The notes: generated by a model not told the origin, from the sequence alone. A stretch of DNA of 64,000 nucleotides from Bradyrhizobium sp. B097 (GCF_038957035.1 NZ_CP152412.1:9188482-9252481); one strand, 5' to 3'; shown: positions 36,993 to 47,255, counted from the stretch's first letter. Translations and numbers: made by a program.

Positions 36993-37362
36993 CAGCGCCT
37001 CGCCCGAACGCGTCGCCGCATTCCGCACCGGCATCTCGGCCGAAAGCCGCGCCGCGGCGCTTCTGATCGCCAAGGGCTATCGCATCCTGGCAAGGCGCTT
37101 CCGCACCCCCTATGGCGAGATCGACCTGGTGGTGCGCCGGCGCAATCTGCTCGCCTTCGTCGAGGTCAAGGCCCGTGCAAGCCTCGACGACGCCGCCTAT
37201 GCGGTGACGCCGCGCCAGCAGCAGCGCATCGTCAATGCCGCCCAGGCCTGGCTGATGGCGCATCCCGAACATGCCGAATTTGATCTTAGATTCGACGCCG
37301 TGCTGATTGCGCCGAAGAGCCTGCCGCGCCATCTGTTAGCGGCATTCGACGCAAGCCCTTAA
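36979..37362 (+). CDS. YraN family (UPF0102) endonuclease-fold protein
   Basis: Small protein of 127 residues with a restriction-endonuclease-like fold. The PD-(D/E)xK-type core is [21 protein letters not shown], with preceding helix [26 protein letters not shown]-terminal [15 protein letters not shown] and [12 protein letters not shown] match the family. No defined function; some relatives associate with DNA uptake genes, and comM lies 4 kb downstream. The ATG at 36979 lies inside the end of rsmI. Confidence 0.93.
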   Translation: MAKTDSASPERVAAFRTGISAESRAAALLIAKGYRILARRFRTPYGEIDLVVRRRNLLAFVEVKARASLDDAAYAVTPRQQQRIVNAAQAWLMAHPEHAEFDLRFDAVLIAPKSLPRHLLAAFDASP

Positions 37363-37392
37363 AGTTACCCTCAGACCTCGCGGGACACGCTT

Positions 37393-38340
37393 ATGAAATT
37401 GAAGATCGCCGTCCAGATGGATCCCATCGCGCGCATCAACATCCGCGGCGATTCGACCTTTGCGCTGCTGCTCGAGGCGCAGAAGCGCGGCCATAGCATT
37501 TCCTACTACACGCCCGACAGACTGTCGCTGCGCGGCGAAGAGCTGGTGGCCCCGGTGCAGTCGCTCACCGTGCGCGACGAGGTCGGCGATCACTTCACGC
37601 TGGGCGAGCCGAAACGCGAGGCCCTCAACGGCTTCGACGTCGTGCTGCTGCGGCAGGACCCGCCGTTCGATCTCGCCTACATCACCTCGACGCATTTCCT
37701 CGAGCGGATCCATCCGAACACCCTGGTCGTCAACGATCCGGCCAGCGTCCGCAACGCGCCGGAAAAGCTGTTCGTGATGAATTTCCCGCAGCTGATGCCG
37801 CCGACCCTGATCTCGCGCGACCTCGACGAGATCAACGCCTTCCGCGACCAGCACGGCGCCGTCGTCATGAAACCGTTGCACGGCCATGGCGGCGCCGCGG
37901 TCTTCCGCGTAATGCCGCAGGACATGAACTTCGGCTCGCTGTTCGACATGTTCTCGGTCACCTTCAAGGAGCCCTGGGTGATCCAGCGCTTCCTCCCCGA
38001 GGTGAAGCATGGCGACAAGCGCATCATCCTGGTCGACGGCGAATTCGCCGGCGCCGTCAACCGCGTGCCGGCCGCCGACGATCTGCGCTCCAACATGGTG
38101 CGGGGCGGAGCGGCCAAGGCGACCGAGCTTTCGGATCGCGAGCGCGAAATCTGCGCCACGCTCGGACCTGCGCTGCGCGAACGCGGCCTGCTGTTCGTCG
38201 GCATCGACGTGATCGACGGCAATTTGACCGAGATCAACGTCACCTCGCCGACCGGCATTCGCGCAATTCAGCGGCTCAACGGCCCGGATGTCGCAGCCAT
38301 GATCTGGGATGCCATCGAGAAGAAGCGCGCCGCGAAATAA
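37393..38340 (+). CDS. gshB: Glutathione synthetase
   Basis: ATP-grasp ligase of 315 residues joining gamma-glutamylcysteine and glycine. It begins [32 protein letters not shown], the family start, followed by [23 protein letters not shown]-grasp residues are in [16 protein letters not shown], and the substrate-binding arginine loop near [22 protein letters not shown] closes the active site. It follows yraN by 30 bp and probably shares its transcript. Confidence 0.97.
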   Translation: MKLKIAVQMDPIARINIRGDSTFALLLEAQKRGHSISYYTPDRLSLRGEELVAPVQSLTVRDEVGDHFTLGEPKREALNGFDVVLLRQDPPFDLAYITSTHFLERIHPNTLVVNDPASVRNAPEKLFVMNFPQLMPPTLISRDLDEINAFRDQHGAVVMKPLHGHGGAAVFRVMPQDMNFGSLFDMFSVTFKEPWVIQRFLPEVKHGDKRIILVDGEFAGAVNRVPAADDLRSNMVRGGAAKATELSDREREICATLGPALRERGLLFVGIDVIDGNLTEINVTSPTGIRAIQRLNGPDVAAMIWDAIEKKRAAK

Positions 38341-38529
38341 TCCTCTTCCCTTGTGCGCTGCACATGCAGGTTGAGCTCTAACCAGAGTTCGACCGCGCAG
38401 CCGTTCGCCTTATTCTTCTTGCCAGCTTGCGCAGGCGAAGGCAGCATCCTGTTGCCTGCGTCAGGTCAAGCGGCGGGCCAACGCGGGCGACAACGCGAAA
38501 ATCTCATAAAAATTGTGGAGGAAGACGTT

Positions 38530-39501
38530 ATGACGCTCAATGTCTCACGACGATCCTTACTCGCGCTCGGTGCCGGTCTCGGCGCCAGCACACTCCTCGG
38601 CAGCACCGCGCAGGCACGCGCGCCGAAGCTCGGCACGCAGACACCCTACTGGCACCGCTTCGAGCTCGGCGACGCCGAAGTGACCGTCGTCTCCGACGGC
38701 CCGCTTCCGCTCGGCGATCCCTCCGGCACCTTCACCGGCGTGCCGAAGGAAGAAGTGAAGAAGATGCTCTCCGACAACTTCCTCTCGCCCGACAATGTCG
38801 TGCTCGAGCAGAACTCACCGATCGTCAACATGGGCGACCGGCTGATCCTGTTCGATACCGGCATGGGCACATCGAAGGCGTTCGGTCCGACCACCGGACG
38901 GCAACAGAAGAGCATGCAGGAAGCCGGCATCAAGCCGGAGGACATCGATGCCGTCGTGCTGTCGCATGCGCATATCGATCATATCGGCGGCATCGTCGGC
39001 GCCGACGACAAGCCGCTGTTCCCGAATGCGCAATACTACATCGCGCAGAGCGATCTCGATTTCTGGACCGACGAAGGCAAGATGGGCAGTCCGCTGAAGG
39101 ACTTCATCGTGCACGCCCGCAAGAACCTGCTGCCGGTGCGCGACCGCATCGTGTTCTTCAAGGATGGCCAGGAATTCCTGCCCGGCGTGACGGCGATCGC
39201 AGCGCCCGGCCACACCGTGGGTCACTCCATCTTCATGGTGAGCTCGGGCGGCAAGTCCTTCGCCTTCCTCGGCGACCTCTCGCATCACGCGGTGCTGCTG
39301 CTGGAGCGGCCGCGGATGGAGTTCTCCTACGACACCGATCCGAAGCAGGCGGCGAACTCGCGGGTCAAGCTGCTGGACATGCTGGCCGCGAACAAGACGC
39401 CTGTCATGTCCTATCACTTCGCCTGGCCGGGCTACGGCCACGTCGCCAAGGCCGGCGAGGGCTTCCACTACTATCCGGAACCGATGCAGATGACGTTGTG
39501 A
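38530..39501 (+). CDS. Exported metallo-beta-lactamase-fold hydrolase
   Basis: Zinc hydrolase of 323 residues. The N-terminus [20 protein letters not shown] ... AQA is a twin-arginine signal, so the enzyme is likely periplasmic. The metal site includes HAHIDH (HxHxDH) at about residue 150, AAPGHTVGHS, and LGDLSHHAV with later Asp/His ligands. This subgroup (with lactonase- and hydrolase-type members) does not reveal a substrate; quorum-quenching lactonase activity is one possibility. GGAGGAAG precedes the ATG. The 189 bp before it hold nothing else visible. Confidence 0.88.
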   Translation: MTLNVSRRSLLALGAGLGASTLLGSTAQARAPKLGTQTPYWHRFELGDAEVTVVSDGPLPLGDPSGTFTGVPKEEVKKMLSDNFLSPDNVVLEQNSPIVNMGDRLILFDTGMGTSKAFGPTTGRQQKSMQEAGIKPEDIDAVVLSHAHIDHIGGIVGADDKPLFPNAQYYIAQSDLDFWTDEGKMGSPLKDFIVHARKNLLPVRDRIVFFKDGQEFLPGVTAIAAPGHTVGHSIFMVSSGGKSFAFLGDLSHHAVLLLERPRMEFSYDTDPKQAANSRVKLLDMLAANKTPVMSYHFAWPGYGHVAKAGEGFHYYPEPMQMTL

Positions 39502-39523
39502 CGGCGGTGCATCCGGGGGCGGC

Positions 39524-39591
39524 GCGCGTCGCCCCCGAATGTTCCCTTGATGTTCTCGTGCCGGGACTGCCGGCGTTTGTGATCGTCGGCC
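39524..39591. repeat. Degenerate partial copy of the comM 5' region (left)
   Basis: Two blocks match the comM 5' end: 39524-39561 with 41012-41049 (about 4 differences in 38) and 39560-39591 with 41170-41201 (4 differences in 32, inside comM codons for PGLPAFAIVG). In comM these blocks start 158 bp apart; here only 36, so about 122 bp have been lost. The stretch between the copies (39592-41011) is AT-richer and carries one HTH gene. Confidence 0.75.
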
Positions 39592-39659
39592 GTCAATAGC
39601 AGTTGATATGTATCTATAGCGATAAAATACTTCAAGCTATGCATATTTGCCGATAGACA

Positions 39660-39692
39660 TAGGTCATCATTGCTGTTCCAATGTAGGTCATC
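39660..39692. promoter_or_regulatory. TAGGTCATC direct repeats upstream of the HTH gene
   Basis: The 9-mer TAGGTCATC occurs at 39660-39668 and 39684-39692, 24 bp apart, with CATTG-N6-CAATG between them. They lie 27-59 bp before the HTH gene start in an AT-rich stretch and may be an autoregulatory site. Confidence 0.45.
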
Positions 39693-39718
39693 GTCTATTG
39701 CCTCATAGGGACTCGCTC

Positions 39719-40702
39719 ATGTCGCCTTATCCCCCATTGGTCCGCACCCCCGAAGCCCTCAAGGAGGCCCGTCAAGCCTTGGGGCTTAGCGCTGATGGTC
39801 TCGCTCGCATGCTGCGGGTCGATGATGGTCGGACCATACGTAGGTGGGAGAGCCCCAGCGCCTCGATCCCCGGCCCTGTAATCGTCGTGATGGAGACCGC
39901 CATGAGCTATCTGAACAAGCGTTCCATGATCTCGCAGCAGTTGGACATGTTGCGGGCTGGGAAGATGTACACTGGCGCCTCCAACGGGCATCACATGGTT
40001 GATGATACCGCGAACACCATCAAGCAGTTGGAAGCAGCGGACGCCGACTACGAAGGCGCTCTGAAAACCTTGATGCAGGTCGAGGACAAGCTCGGCACTG
40101 AGTTGGAGATGTTGACGCGCCAGCCGGTCACGAATGAGCCCGCACGTGAGGTCCACTGGTATCATCTGTGGCGCAAGACGCCCAAACATGAGGTGGGCCT
40201 GAAAGATGACTGGTCGCTCCCGGGTGAGGTAAGCCCCGATGCGGCCTTGGCCTACTTTGAGAAGCACGAGGGTTTCACCGACGGCCTTTCGCTTTGCGCT
40301 GATCCTGAAGACCCTTCAGCAGATTTCGTTCTGGAAAAGCGCGAGGTGTTGCGCACGCCCCGAGGCAACTCGGTGGGGCTCCGTGCGGGTCGGCTGATCG
40401 ATAGTCTCTCAGTCAGAAGCGGTCGAGCGCGTCACCTTCGCAACGAAGACACGCGGCCCTTCCCGATCATTCGCCTCAACCGCTTGGCCCCCGGCTCGAA
40501 CGGCGGATTCCGTCAGCTCGGCTCCCTGCAGGCGGCAGTGTCGTACGTGAACGACCACGTGCCCAACGATAAGCGCTCTGAGTTCTGGTGGCTGGTGGCG
40601 ATCAATGCTCTCAACTTCTCGGCCCGCACAGGCGAGCGCTTTGACCATGCACGTGCCGCGCTCGCGGAGGCACTCCGGACGGAAGGGTGGATGGGCGACT
40701 AA
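39719..40702 (+). CDS. Hypothetical protein with N-terminal HTH and C-terminal DUF982-like domain
   Basis: Protein of 327 residues, apparently part of an inserted segment. Residues about 10-50 form an Xre-like helix-turn-helix (ALKEARQALGLSADGLARML, then DDGRTIRRWES). A Glu/Asp/Leu-rich helical stretch follows (about 95-135), then a region of unknown fold. The last 60 residues (VNDHVPNDKRSEFWWLVAIN ... FDHARAALAEALRTEG) resemble DUF982, a short domain common in rhizobia. No integrase or toxin partner is nearby. Local DNA is AT-richer than its neighbours and the gene lies between two imperfect comM 5'-end copies, both suggesting acquisition. Confidence 0.72.
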   Translation: MSPYPPLVRTPEALKEARQALGLSADGLARMLRVDDGRTIRRWESPSASIPGPVIVVMETAMSYLNKRSMISQQLDMLRAGKMYTGASNGHHMVDDTANTIKQLEAADADYEGALKTLMQVEDKLGTELEMLTRQPVTNEPAREVHWYHLWRKTPKHEVGLKDDWSLPGEVSPDAALAYFEKHEGFTDGLSLCADPEDPSADFVLEKREVLRTPRGNSVGLRAGRLIDSLSVRSGRARHLRNEDTRPFPIIRLNRLAPGSNGGFRQLGSLQAAVSYVNDHVPNDKRSEFWWLVAINALNFSARTGERFDHARAALAEALRTEGWMGD

Positions 40703-41095
40703 CTCGCGGGCCCTCTCCCGAGTGCCTTAGCGGCTCTGCAGGCTCCTGCAGTGCGCACGCACGTACTCCACCCATTCCGAAGCGCATGCGAACATAGTCA
40801 GACACGACGCTGGACGAGCCATTGTAGTGATCCCGAGGGAATTGGGTCGCTTGCTCCCCGACCACACGATTGCGCCTCCGTGCGCGCATACGTGCCTCGT
40901 GGGGGATCACTCAGATTCGCCGTTGCGGACATGTGACTTTTACCATCGGCTGCCACTGTGCCGTTGGCCGTCGCGCGGTTATCTCCGATAAGCAAGAGGG
41001 TCTGAGGCGTCGCGCGTTGCCCCCGAATGTTCCCTTAATGTTCTTGCGCTGGGCAGCCCGCTCCGCTACCTTGGGTGGCGGAAGATAGGGGCAGC
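40703..41095. other. Intergenic part of the inserted segment and comM promoter
   Basis: About 300 bp after the HTH gene contain only short chance frames. From 41012 the sequence resumes the chromosomal comM upstream region, duplicated in part at 39524. No RNA gene or terminator hairpin was recognised. Confidence 0.5.
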
Positions 41096-42646
41096 ATGGT
41101 CCAGCGGGTTTCCACCGTCGCATTCGAGGGGATTGAGGCCCGTGCGGTCGACGTGCAGGTCCAGGTCGCGCCGGGGTTGCCGGCGTTCGCGATCGTCGGC
41201 CTGCCCGACAAGGCGGTGTCGGAGGCGCGCGAGCGGGTGCGCTCGGCGCTGATCGCCTCCGGCCTTGCGCTTCCCGCCCGCCGCATCACCGTCAACCTCG
41301 CGCCGGCCGACCTGCCCAAGGAGGGCAGCCATTACGACCTGCCGATTGCGCTCGGCCTGATGGCGGCGATCGGGGCGATCCCGCCGGACGCGCTGAGCGG
41401 CTTCACCGTGCTCGGCGAGCTCGGGCTCGACGGCTCGATCGCGCCCGTAGCAGGCGTGCTGCCCGCGGCGATCGGCGCCAATTCGCGCGACGAGGGATTG
41501 ATCTGCCCGGCCGCCTGCGGCTCGGAAGCCGCCTGGGCGAGCCCCGACATCCAGATCATCGCAGCCCATTCGCTGATCCAGATCGCCAATCACTTCAAGG
41601 GCACGCAGCTGCTGTCGCGGCCGCAGCCGAAGGTGCAAGACCAAAACGAGGCGCGCGAGGAAGCGCTGCTCGACCTGCGCGACATCAAGGGCCAGGAGAG
41701 CGCAAAGCGCGCGCTCGAGATCGCGGCCGCCGGCGGACATCATTTGCTCATGATCGGCTCGCCAGGCGCCGGCAAATCGATGCTGGCGGCGCGGCTGCCT
41801 TCGATCCTGCCGCCGCTGTCGCCGTCCGAATTGCTCGAAGTCTCGATGATCGCCTCCGTCGCCGGCGAGATCCGCGACGGCGCGTTGACGGCGCGGCGCC
41901 CGTTCCGCAGCCCGCATCATTCCGCCAGCATGGCCGCGCTGACCGGCGGCGGCATGCGCGCCAAGCCGGGCGAGATCTCGCTCGCGCATCAGGGCGTGCT
42001 GTTCCTCGACGAATTGCCGGAGTTCGATCCGCGCGTGCTGGATTCGCTGCGCCAGCCGCTGGAGAACGGCGAGGTTTCGGTGAGCCGGGCCAACCACCGC
42101 GTCACCTATCCGGCGCGCTTCATGCTGGTCGCGGCGATGAACCCGTGCCGCTGCGGCCACGCCTACGAGCCCGGCTATTCCTGCAAGCGCGGCCGGCTCG
42201 ACCGCTGCACCGCCGACTACCAGATGCGGATCTCCGGCCCGCTGATGGATCGGATCGACCTGCGGATCGAGGTGCCGGCCGTGACCGCGGCGGATCTGAT
42301 CCTGCCGCCTCCGGCGGAGGGCTCGGCCGAGGTCGCCGCCCGCGTCGCGGCCGCGCGCGACATCCAGCTCGCGCGCTACGCGGCGGCCGGCATGCCGCAT
42401 GTCCGCACCAACGCGGAAGCGCCGAGCGCGCTGCTCGAGACCATCGCGCAGCCTGATGCGCATGGCCAGAAGCTGCTCCGCGAGGCGGCCGAGAACATGC
42501 ATCTCACCGCGCGCGGCTATCACCGCGTGCTGCGGGTGGCGCGCACGCTCGCCGATCTCGACGGCGCCGAGACGATCGGCCGGCTGCACCTCGCCGAAGC
42601 GCTGTCCTATCGTGCATTGGCCGACGATTTGCGCCGCGCGGCGTGA
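41096..42646 (+). CDS. comM: YifB/ComM family Mg-chelatase-like AAA+ ATPase
   Basis: AAA+ protein of 516 residues; ComM is a hexameric helicase that promotes branch migration during natural transformation. The N-terminal ChlI domain (about 15-140) includes PGLPAFAIVGLPDKAVSEARER; Walker A is GSPGAGKSML (about 220) and Walker B GVLFLDELPEF. A zinc-ribbon-like insert carries CRCGH...CKRGRLDRC. The ATG at 41096 gives the family N-terminus. An imperfect copy of the promoter and codons 25-35 lies 1.5 kb upstream. Confidence 0.95.
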   Translation: MVQRVSTVAFEGIEARAVDVQVQVAPGLPAFAIVGLPDKAVSEARERVRSALIASGLALPARRITVNLAPADLPKEGSHYDLPIALGLMAAIGAIPPDALSGFTVLGELGLDGSIAPVAGVLPAAIGANSRDEGLICPAACGSEAAWASPDIQIIAAHSLIQIANHFKGTQLLSRPQPKVQDQNEAREEALLDLRDIKGQESAKRALEIAAAGGHHLLMIGSPGAGKSMLAARLPSILPPLSPSELLEVSMIASVAGEIRDGALTARRPFRSPHHSASMAALTGGGMRAKPGEISLAHQGVLFLDELPEFDPRVLDSLRQPLENGEVSVSRANHRVTYPARFMLVAAMNPCRCGHAYEPGYSCKRGRLDRCTADYQMRISGPLMDRIDLRIEVPAVTAADLILPPPAEGSAEVAARVAAARDIQLARYAAAGMPHVRTNAEAPSALLETIAQPDAHGQKLLREAAENMHLTARGYHRVLRVARTLADLDGAETIGRLHLAEALSYRALADDLRRAA

Positions 42647-42777
42647 CTCGAACCGGAGCCCTGTCCCGATTCATGCCGGAATCATCCGCGTCAACGCGAC
42701 GGTAACCACTCTCATTTACGCTCCGCAAACCATAAGCACCGCGATCCGCGGCAGGCTTGGGTCGAGCGAGTTGTGTC

Positions 42778-43296
42778 ATGTTGCGTATGAAGGTTTTGGC
42801 CTCGGTGGTCCCCCTTGCCGTGGCCGCGGTATTCGCCCGCGCTGAATTCCTGCCCGGTCCCCGGCCCTGCATCGAGGTCGGCGGCGCCACGATGCAGATC
42901 GCATCGGTCCCCTGGCAGGCGCAGCTTCACGTCAGCTTCACCGACGATCCGAGCCTTGCCACCGTCCGGGTCCGGGTCGCCGACAACGCCGAGGCCGCCG
43001 ACTTCACGGTGATCGACGACATCGACGATGCCGAGGCCGGCGCCTGCGAAAGCAACGCTGTGCCCCAGCTGATCGGGATTTCCAGCGCGCCGACCGCAAC
43101 CGGCCCCGTGATCTATCTTTCCCATGACGGTCCGTTCGATTACCGCGTCTACGTGCAGTCGAAGACGTTCTCAGTGCGCGATGCCGCGGCCCTGATCGTC
43201 AGCGCCCGCGGCGGACACCGCCGCCTCGAAGCGGCATCGCTCGCGCCGCACGCGCGCTTCCAGGGCCAGACAGTGGCGGAGTTAACCTCCCGCTAA
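42778..43296 (+). CDS. Exported hypothetical protein with two cysteines
   Basis: Secreted protein of 172 residues with a signal peptide (about 1-22, MKVLASVVPLAVAAVFARA from the fourth residue). The mature part has two Cys (RPCIEVGG and GACESN), possibly one disulfide, and beta-rich character (QLHVSFTDDPSLATVRVRVA, VIYLSHDGPFDYRVYVQS). Family not recognised. It lies between comM and the histidine kinase; a start at 42787 would also work. Confidence 0.72.
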   Translation: MLRMKVLASVVPLAVAAVFARAEFLPGPRPCIEVGGATMQIASVPWQAQLHVSFTDDPSLATVRVRVADNAEAADFTVIDDIDDAEAGACESNAVPQLIGISSAPTATGPVIYLSHDGPFDYRVYVQSKTFSVRDAAALIVSARGGHRRLEAASLAPHARFQGQTVAELTSR

Positions 43297-43349
43297 CCCT
43301 GTTCGGAGGGGCGGCGCGAAACGGCCACCAACCTCAAGCACTTTTCAAG

Positions 43350-45671
43350 GTGGCCGACGCATCGTCGTCACCAGATCGGGCACTCTCAGGACCACCATTG
43401 ATGGGGCGTTTCTTCCGGATCAGGTTACGCCTTCGCCGCTTCCTGCGACGCCATTCCTGGGTCGCGACGATCGTCCGTTCCTTCACGATCTTTTCCGTCG
43501 CATTCGGCGGCGCCTTCGGGTTCATCTCCGGCGCCCTCTCGCCGCACAGCGGCTACGATCCCAATTCATTCGCGATCGGCGTCAGCTTCCTGTTCGCGCT
43601 CGCCTGTCTCTGGATCGTGACGCTCGGCATCCGCCTGCGGCTGATGCGCAGGCGGCTGCGCACCATCGCCATGCACAATGAGGCGATGGCCGACCGCAAT
43701 TGGGAACTGCAGGAGGCCGAACAGCGCGCCTCCACCCTGTTCGAGGCGCAGGACGATTTGATCGTGCTGCGCGACCTCGACGGCCTCATCACCTACGCCA
43801 ACGACGCCTATTGCGCGCTGGCGCAGATCCCCCGCGGCGAATTGATCGGCAGCACCGCGACCCTCAAGGTGCTCGAGCAGGGCGATACCGCGCTCGAATC
43901 CAACGGCACGCGGGTCTACGACCAGAAGATCGAGGGACCGCTCGGGCCGCGCTGGATCGCCTGGCGCGAGGGCCTCGTGCGCAACGATGCCGGCGCGCCG
44001 GCGGAGATGCAGAGCGTCGGCCGCGACGTCACCGACCGCACCGAGAGCGAGCGCGCGCTGGCCGAAGCCCGCGATCAGGCCGACGCCGCCAACCGCGCCA
44101 AATCGCGCTTCCTGGCGATGGCGAGCCACGAGATCCGGACCCCGCTGAACGGCATCATCGGCATGAGCGGGCTGCTGATGGACACCCAGCTGACACCGGA
44201 GCAGACGACCTACGTCAAGGCGGTCAAGACCTCCGGCGACGCGCTGCTCGCGCTGATCGAGGAGCTGCTCGACTATTCCAAGATCGAGGCCGGCAAGATC
44301 GATCTCGAACACCGCGCCTTCGCGCTGTCCGGCTTGATCGAGGACACCACCGAGCTGCTGGCGCCCCGCGCGCAGGCCAAGGGCATCGAGATCGCCGCCT
44401 ATGTCGACGAGCGGCTGCCAATGCAGGTGACCGGCGACGCCGCGCGGCTGCGCCAGGTGCTGCTCAATCTCGCAGGCAATGCCATCAAGTTCACCGCGAC
44501 CGGCGGCGTGGCGCTGATCGTCGAGCCCGGCATCTGGCCGAACGAGATCAGCTTCCTGGTTCGCGACACCGGCATCGGCATCGCACCGGAAGCGCAGCAG
44601 CGCATCTTCCGGGAGTTCGAGCAGGCCGACGACCGCATCGCGCGCAGCTATGGCGGCACCGGCCTCGGTCTCTCGATCAGCGACCGCATCGTCAAGCGAA
44701 TGGGCGGCCGCATCTCGCTCGCAAGCACGCCGGGCGCAGGCTCGACCTTCGAGGTCTCGATTCCGCTCGCCGCCGCCGACACCGGCGAGGCCAATGGCTT
44801 CACAGCGCCAGATCTCGCCGGCCAATCCATCATGCTGGTTGCACCGCACAGCATCGAGGCTTCGCTGATCTCGCGGCGATTGCAGCGCTGGGGCGCGCAG
44901 ACCTGCATCGTGTCGGATGCCAATGTCGCCGAGGCACTGCTGCCGGAGCGGAGCTGGCACACGGTCCTGATCGATCACACGCTCGGCACGCAGGCGATCG
45001 AGGCGTTCGCCAACGCTGCTCGCATCCACGCAAACCATCGCATCGTGATGGTCACGCCGGCGACGCGGCAGGACCTTTCGGCCTCCGATGCAACCGTGTT
45101 CACCGGCTATCTGGTCAAGCCGCTGCGTGCGTCGTCGCTCGCCGCGCGCCTGACCGCGTCACCCGAAATCGCCGCGCCAAGCCTTGCGATACCAAGCCTT
45201 GCGATCGAGACGGTCACGGAGTCCGCGCCCACTGCGCCGGCGGCCGCGCCACCGGGGCTCTCGATCCTGGTTGCGGAAGACAATGAGATCAACGCGCTCC
45301 TGATGCGCTCGCTGCTCGCCCGGCTCGGCCACAACGTGGTCATCACCACCAATGGCGAGCAGGCAATGGAATCCTGGCTCTCGGCGACGTCAGCCGGCAC
45401 GCCCTACGATCTCGTGCTGATGGACATCCAGATGCCGCGCCTCAACGGCATCGAGACCACCAAGCAGATCCGCGCCCATGAGTCCGGCGGGCTGGCCGGC
45501 CAGTCCGGCCGCCGGACGCCGATCCTGGCGCTGACCGCCAACACGCTGGTGGAGGATCGCTACGCCTGCTTCGAAGCCGGCATGGATGGCTTCCTGATCA
45601 AGCCACTCGACCGCGAGAAGCTCGAGGAAGCGCTGGCGGGCCTCGCCGCTTCGCGGCATGTCGCGGCGTAG
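43350..45671 (+). CDS. Hybrid sensor histidine kinase with two receiver domains
   Basis: Membrane-bound hybrid kinase of 773 residues. Two transmembrane helices (about 38-62 and 75-95) precede a PAS domain (about 125-230), a HisKA domain with the phosphorylated His260 in [15 protein letters not shown], and an HATPase domain (about 365-480: [31 protein letters not shown]). The first receiver-like domain (about 490-605) lacks the acidic pair of the active pocket. The second (about 638-765: [32 protein letters not shown]) is intact. No HPt follows, so a separate phosphotransferase is needed. The GTG start at 43350 is uncertain; ATG 43401 is an alternative. Confidence 0.92.
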   Translation: MADASSSPDRALSGPPLMGRFFRIRLRLRRFLRRHSWVATIVRSFTIFSVAFGGAFGFISGALSPHSGYDPNSFAIGVSFLFALACLWIVTLGIRLRLMRRRLRTIAMHNEAMADRNWELQEAEQRASTLFEAQDDLIVLRDLDGLITYANDAYCALAQIPRGELIGSTATLKVLEQGDTALESNGTRVYDQKIEGPLGPRWIAWREGLVRNDAGAPAEMQSVGRDVTDRTESERALAEARDQADAANRAKSRFLAMASHEIRTPLNGIIGMSGLLMDTQLTPEQTTYVKAVKTSGDALLALIEELLDYSKIEAGKIDLEHRAFALSGLIEDTTELLAPRAQAKGIEIAAYVDERLPMQVTGDAARLRQVLLNLAGNAIKFTATGGVALIVEPGIWPNEISFLVRDTGIGIAPEAQQRIFREFEQADDRIARSYGGTGLGLSISDRIVKRMGGRISLASTPGAGSTFEVSIPLAAADTGEANGFTAPDLAGQSIMLVAPHSIEASLISRRLQRWGAQTCIVSDANVAEALLPERSWHTVLIDHTLGTQAIEAFANAARIHANHRIVMVTPATRQDLSASDATVFTGYLVKPLRASSLAARLTASPEIAAPSLAIPSLAIETVTESAPTAPAAAPPGLSILVAEDNEINALLMRSLLARLGHNVVITTNGEQAMESWLSATSAGTPYDLVLMDIQMPRLNGIETTKQIRAHESGGLAGQSGRRTPILALTANTLVEDRYACFEAGMDGFLIKPLDREKLEEALAGLAASRHVAA

Positions 45672-45687
45672 TCACCACAAACTCGCT

Positions 45688-45806
45688 GTCGTCCCTGCGA
45701 AAGCAGGGACCCATAACCACGAATGTTAATTGGTGAACGACCGCGTCTCCCCGCGTGCCTTTTGCAAGGGCCGCGGCGTATGGGTCCCGGCCTACGCCGG
45801 GACGAC
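45688..45806. repeat. Palindromic intergenic repeat, family C copy 1
   Basis: Ends GTCGTCCCTGC.../...GCCGGGACGAC pair, with an inner CCCTGCGAAAGCAGGG hairpin and the block GACCCATAACCAC shared exactly with 53903-54068. It sits between the convergent histidine kinase and coaA. Confidence 0.85.
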
Positions 45807-45841
45807 ACCACTGATGTGGTCAGCTTTTAGCGGGTCAGAAC

Positions 45842-46798
45842 TTACAGCCGGCGCAGCGCGACCGTCTGCACCACGTGGTCGGCGCCCTTCTTCAGGATCA
45901 GCGTCGCGCGCGGCCGGGTCGGCAGGATGTTGTCCTCGAGATTGGCGAGGTTGGTGCGCTCCCAGATCGCGATCGCGGTTGCGGTCGCTTCCTCGTCCGA
46001 CAGCAGCGCATAGCGGTGGAAGTAGGACCTTGGATCGGTGAACGCGGTGTCGCGCAGCGCCAGGAAGCGCTTGATGTACCACTGCCGCAGCGCAGACTCG
46101 TCGGCGTCGATATAGACCGAGAAATCGAAGAAGTCGGAAACGAACGGCACCGCCTTGCCGTCGCGCGGCAGCCGCCCGGTCTGCAGCACGTTGACGCCCT
46201 CGACGATCAGGATGTCGGGCTGGTCGATCTCGACCCATTTGTTCGGCACGATGTCGTAGGTCAGATGCGAATAGACCGGCGCGCGGACACGGCGCCGTCC
46301 CGCCTTGATGTCGCTGAGGAACGACAGCAGGGTCGGCAGGTCGTAGCTCTCCGGAAAGCCCTTCTTCTGCATGATGCCCTGCCGCTCGAGCACGGCATTC
46401 GGGAACAGGAAACCGTCGGTCGTGATCAGGTCGACCTTCGGCCGCGGCGACCAGCGCGCCAGCAGCGCCTGCAGCACGCGGGCCGTGGTCGACTTGCCGA
46501 CCGCGACGGAGCCGGCGACGCCGACGATATAGGGCATCTTGCGGTCGCGGATGTTGAGGAACTGGCGCTGCGAATAATACAGCCGCTGGGTCGCATCGAC
46601 ATAAATGGAGAGCAGTCGCGACAACGGCAGATAGATGTCCTCGACCTCCTGCAAATCGAGGCGGTCGTGCATCGAACGCAGGCGGTCGAACTCGCCCGGC
46701 TCGAGCGTCATCGGCGTATCGTCGCGCAAATGCGACCATTGCTGGCGCGTGAAGGTGCGGTAGGGGTTGTATTGCTGATCTGGTGCCCGGATGTCCAT
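45842..46798 (-). CDS. coaA: Pantothenate kinase, CoaA type I
   Basis: Prokaryotic type I pantothenate kinase of 318 residues, the controlling step of coenzyme A synthesis. P-loop [23 protein letters not shown], then [18 protein letters not shown] and the pantothenate-binding [18 protein letters not shown] and IVEGVNVLQ are family signatures. ATG 46798 gives the typical length; another ATG at 46828 lies 5 bp after the hisE stop. It is the last gene of the his operon here, a frequent arrangement in this group. Confidence 0.96.
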   Translation of the reverse strand: MDIRAPDQQYNPYRTFTRQQWSHLRDDTPMTLEPGEFDRLRSMHDRLDLQEVEDIYLPLSRLLSIYVDATQRLYYSQRQFLNIRDRKMPYIVGVAGSVAVGKSTTARVLQALLARWSPRPKVDLITTDGFLFPNAVLERQGIMQKKGFPESYDLPTLLSFLSDIKAGRRRVRAPVYSHLTYDIVPNKWVEIDQPDILIVEGVNVLQTGRLPRDGKAVPFVSDFFDFSVYIDADESALRQWYIKRFLALRDTAFTDPRSYFHRYALLSDEEATATAIAIWERTNLANLEDNILPTRPRATLILKKGADHVVQTVALRRL

Positions 46799-46833
46799 GA
46801 GGCCGCCCCTGTCAATGCGCTCGATCATGTGCG

Positions 46834-47157
46834 CTAGTCGCGCTTGCGCGCCGCCTTCTCTTCCAGTCCCGACATCGAGGTGCGCTTCTCCAGCGCGGCC
46901 TCGACATCCTCCAGCTTCACGCCGCGTGATTTCAACAGAACCAGCAGGTGAAACAACAGATCGGCACTTTCCGCGATGAGATGATCGCGGTCATTCCCGA
47001 CCGCGGCGATCACGGTCTCGACCGCTTCCTCGCCCAATTTCTTGGCGCAGTGCTCCGCGCCCTTGTCGAGCAGCTTGCGGGTGTAGGACGCCTCGCCGCC
47101 CGTTGCAGCACGGGCGTCGATGGTAGCGGCCAGATCGTGGATCGTGAAACGCGACAT
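46834..47157 (-). CDS. hisE: Phosphoribosyl-ATP diphosphatase
   Basis: Second enzyme of histidine synthesis, 107 residues, hydrolysing phosphoribosyl-ATP to phosphoribosyl-AMP. Helical MazG-like fold with [16 protein letters not shown] and [17 protein letters not shown], which supply the magnesium-binding acidic residues. The first ATG is at 47157; a TTG one codon upstream is also possible. Between hisF (with a family A repeat in the gap) and coaA on the same strand. Confidence 0.96.
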   Translation of the reverse strand: MSRFTIHDLAATIDARAATGGEASYTRKLLDKGAEHCAKKLGEEAVETVIAAVGNDRDHLIAESADLLFHLLVLLKSRGVKLEDVEAALEKRTSMSGLEEKAARKRD

Positions 47158-47255
47158 CAACTCAACTCAAGCATGCGCACCGGCACCGCCAAGGTGCCAT
47201 CCCCTAGGTGGGGGCTTAGCATTTTTGTGACAAGGAGTCCCAGATCTCTCTGTTT

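Noticed and set aside
39592..41011. Complete mobile element
   Set aside because: No integrase, transposase, tRNA or terminal inverted repeats were found; only the flanking comM-like duplication and one HTH gene support mobility.
43566..45038. A 490-codon antisense frame within the histidine kinase gene
   Set aside because: It covers conserved kinase domains on the opposite strand and shows no family motif.
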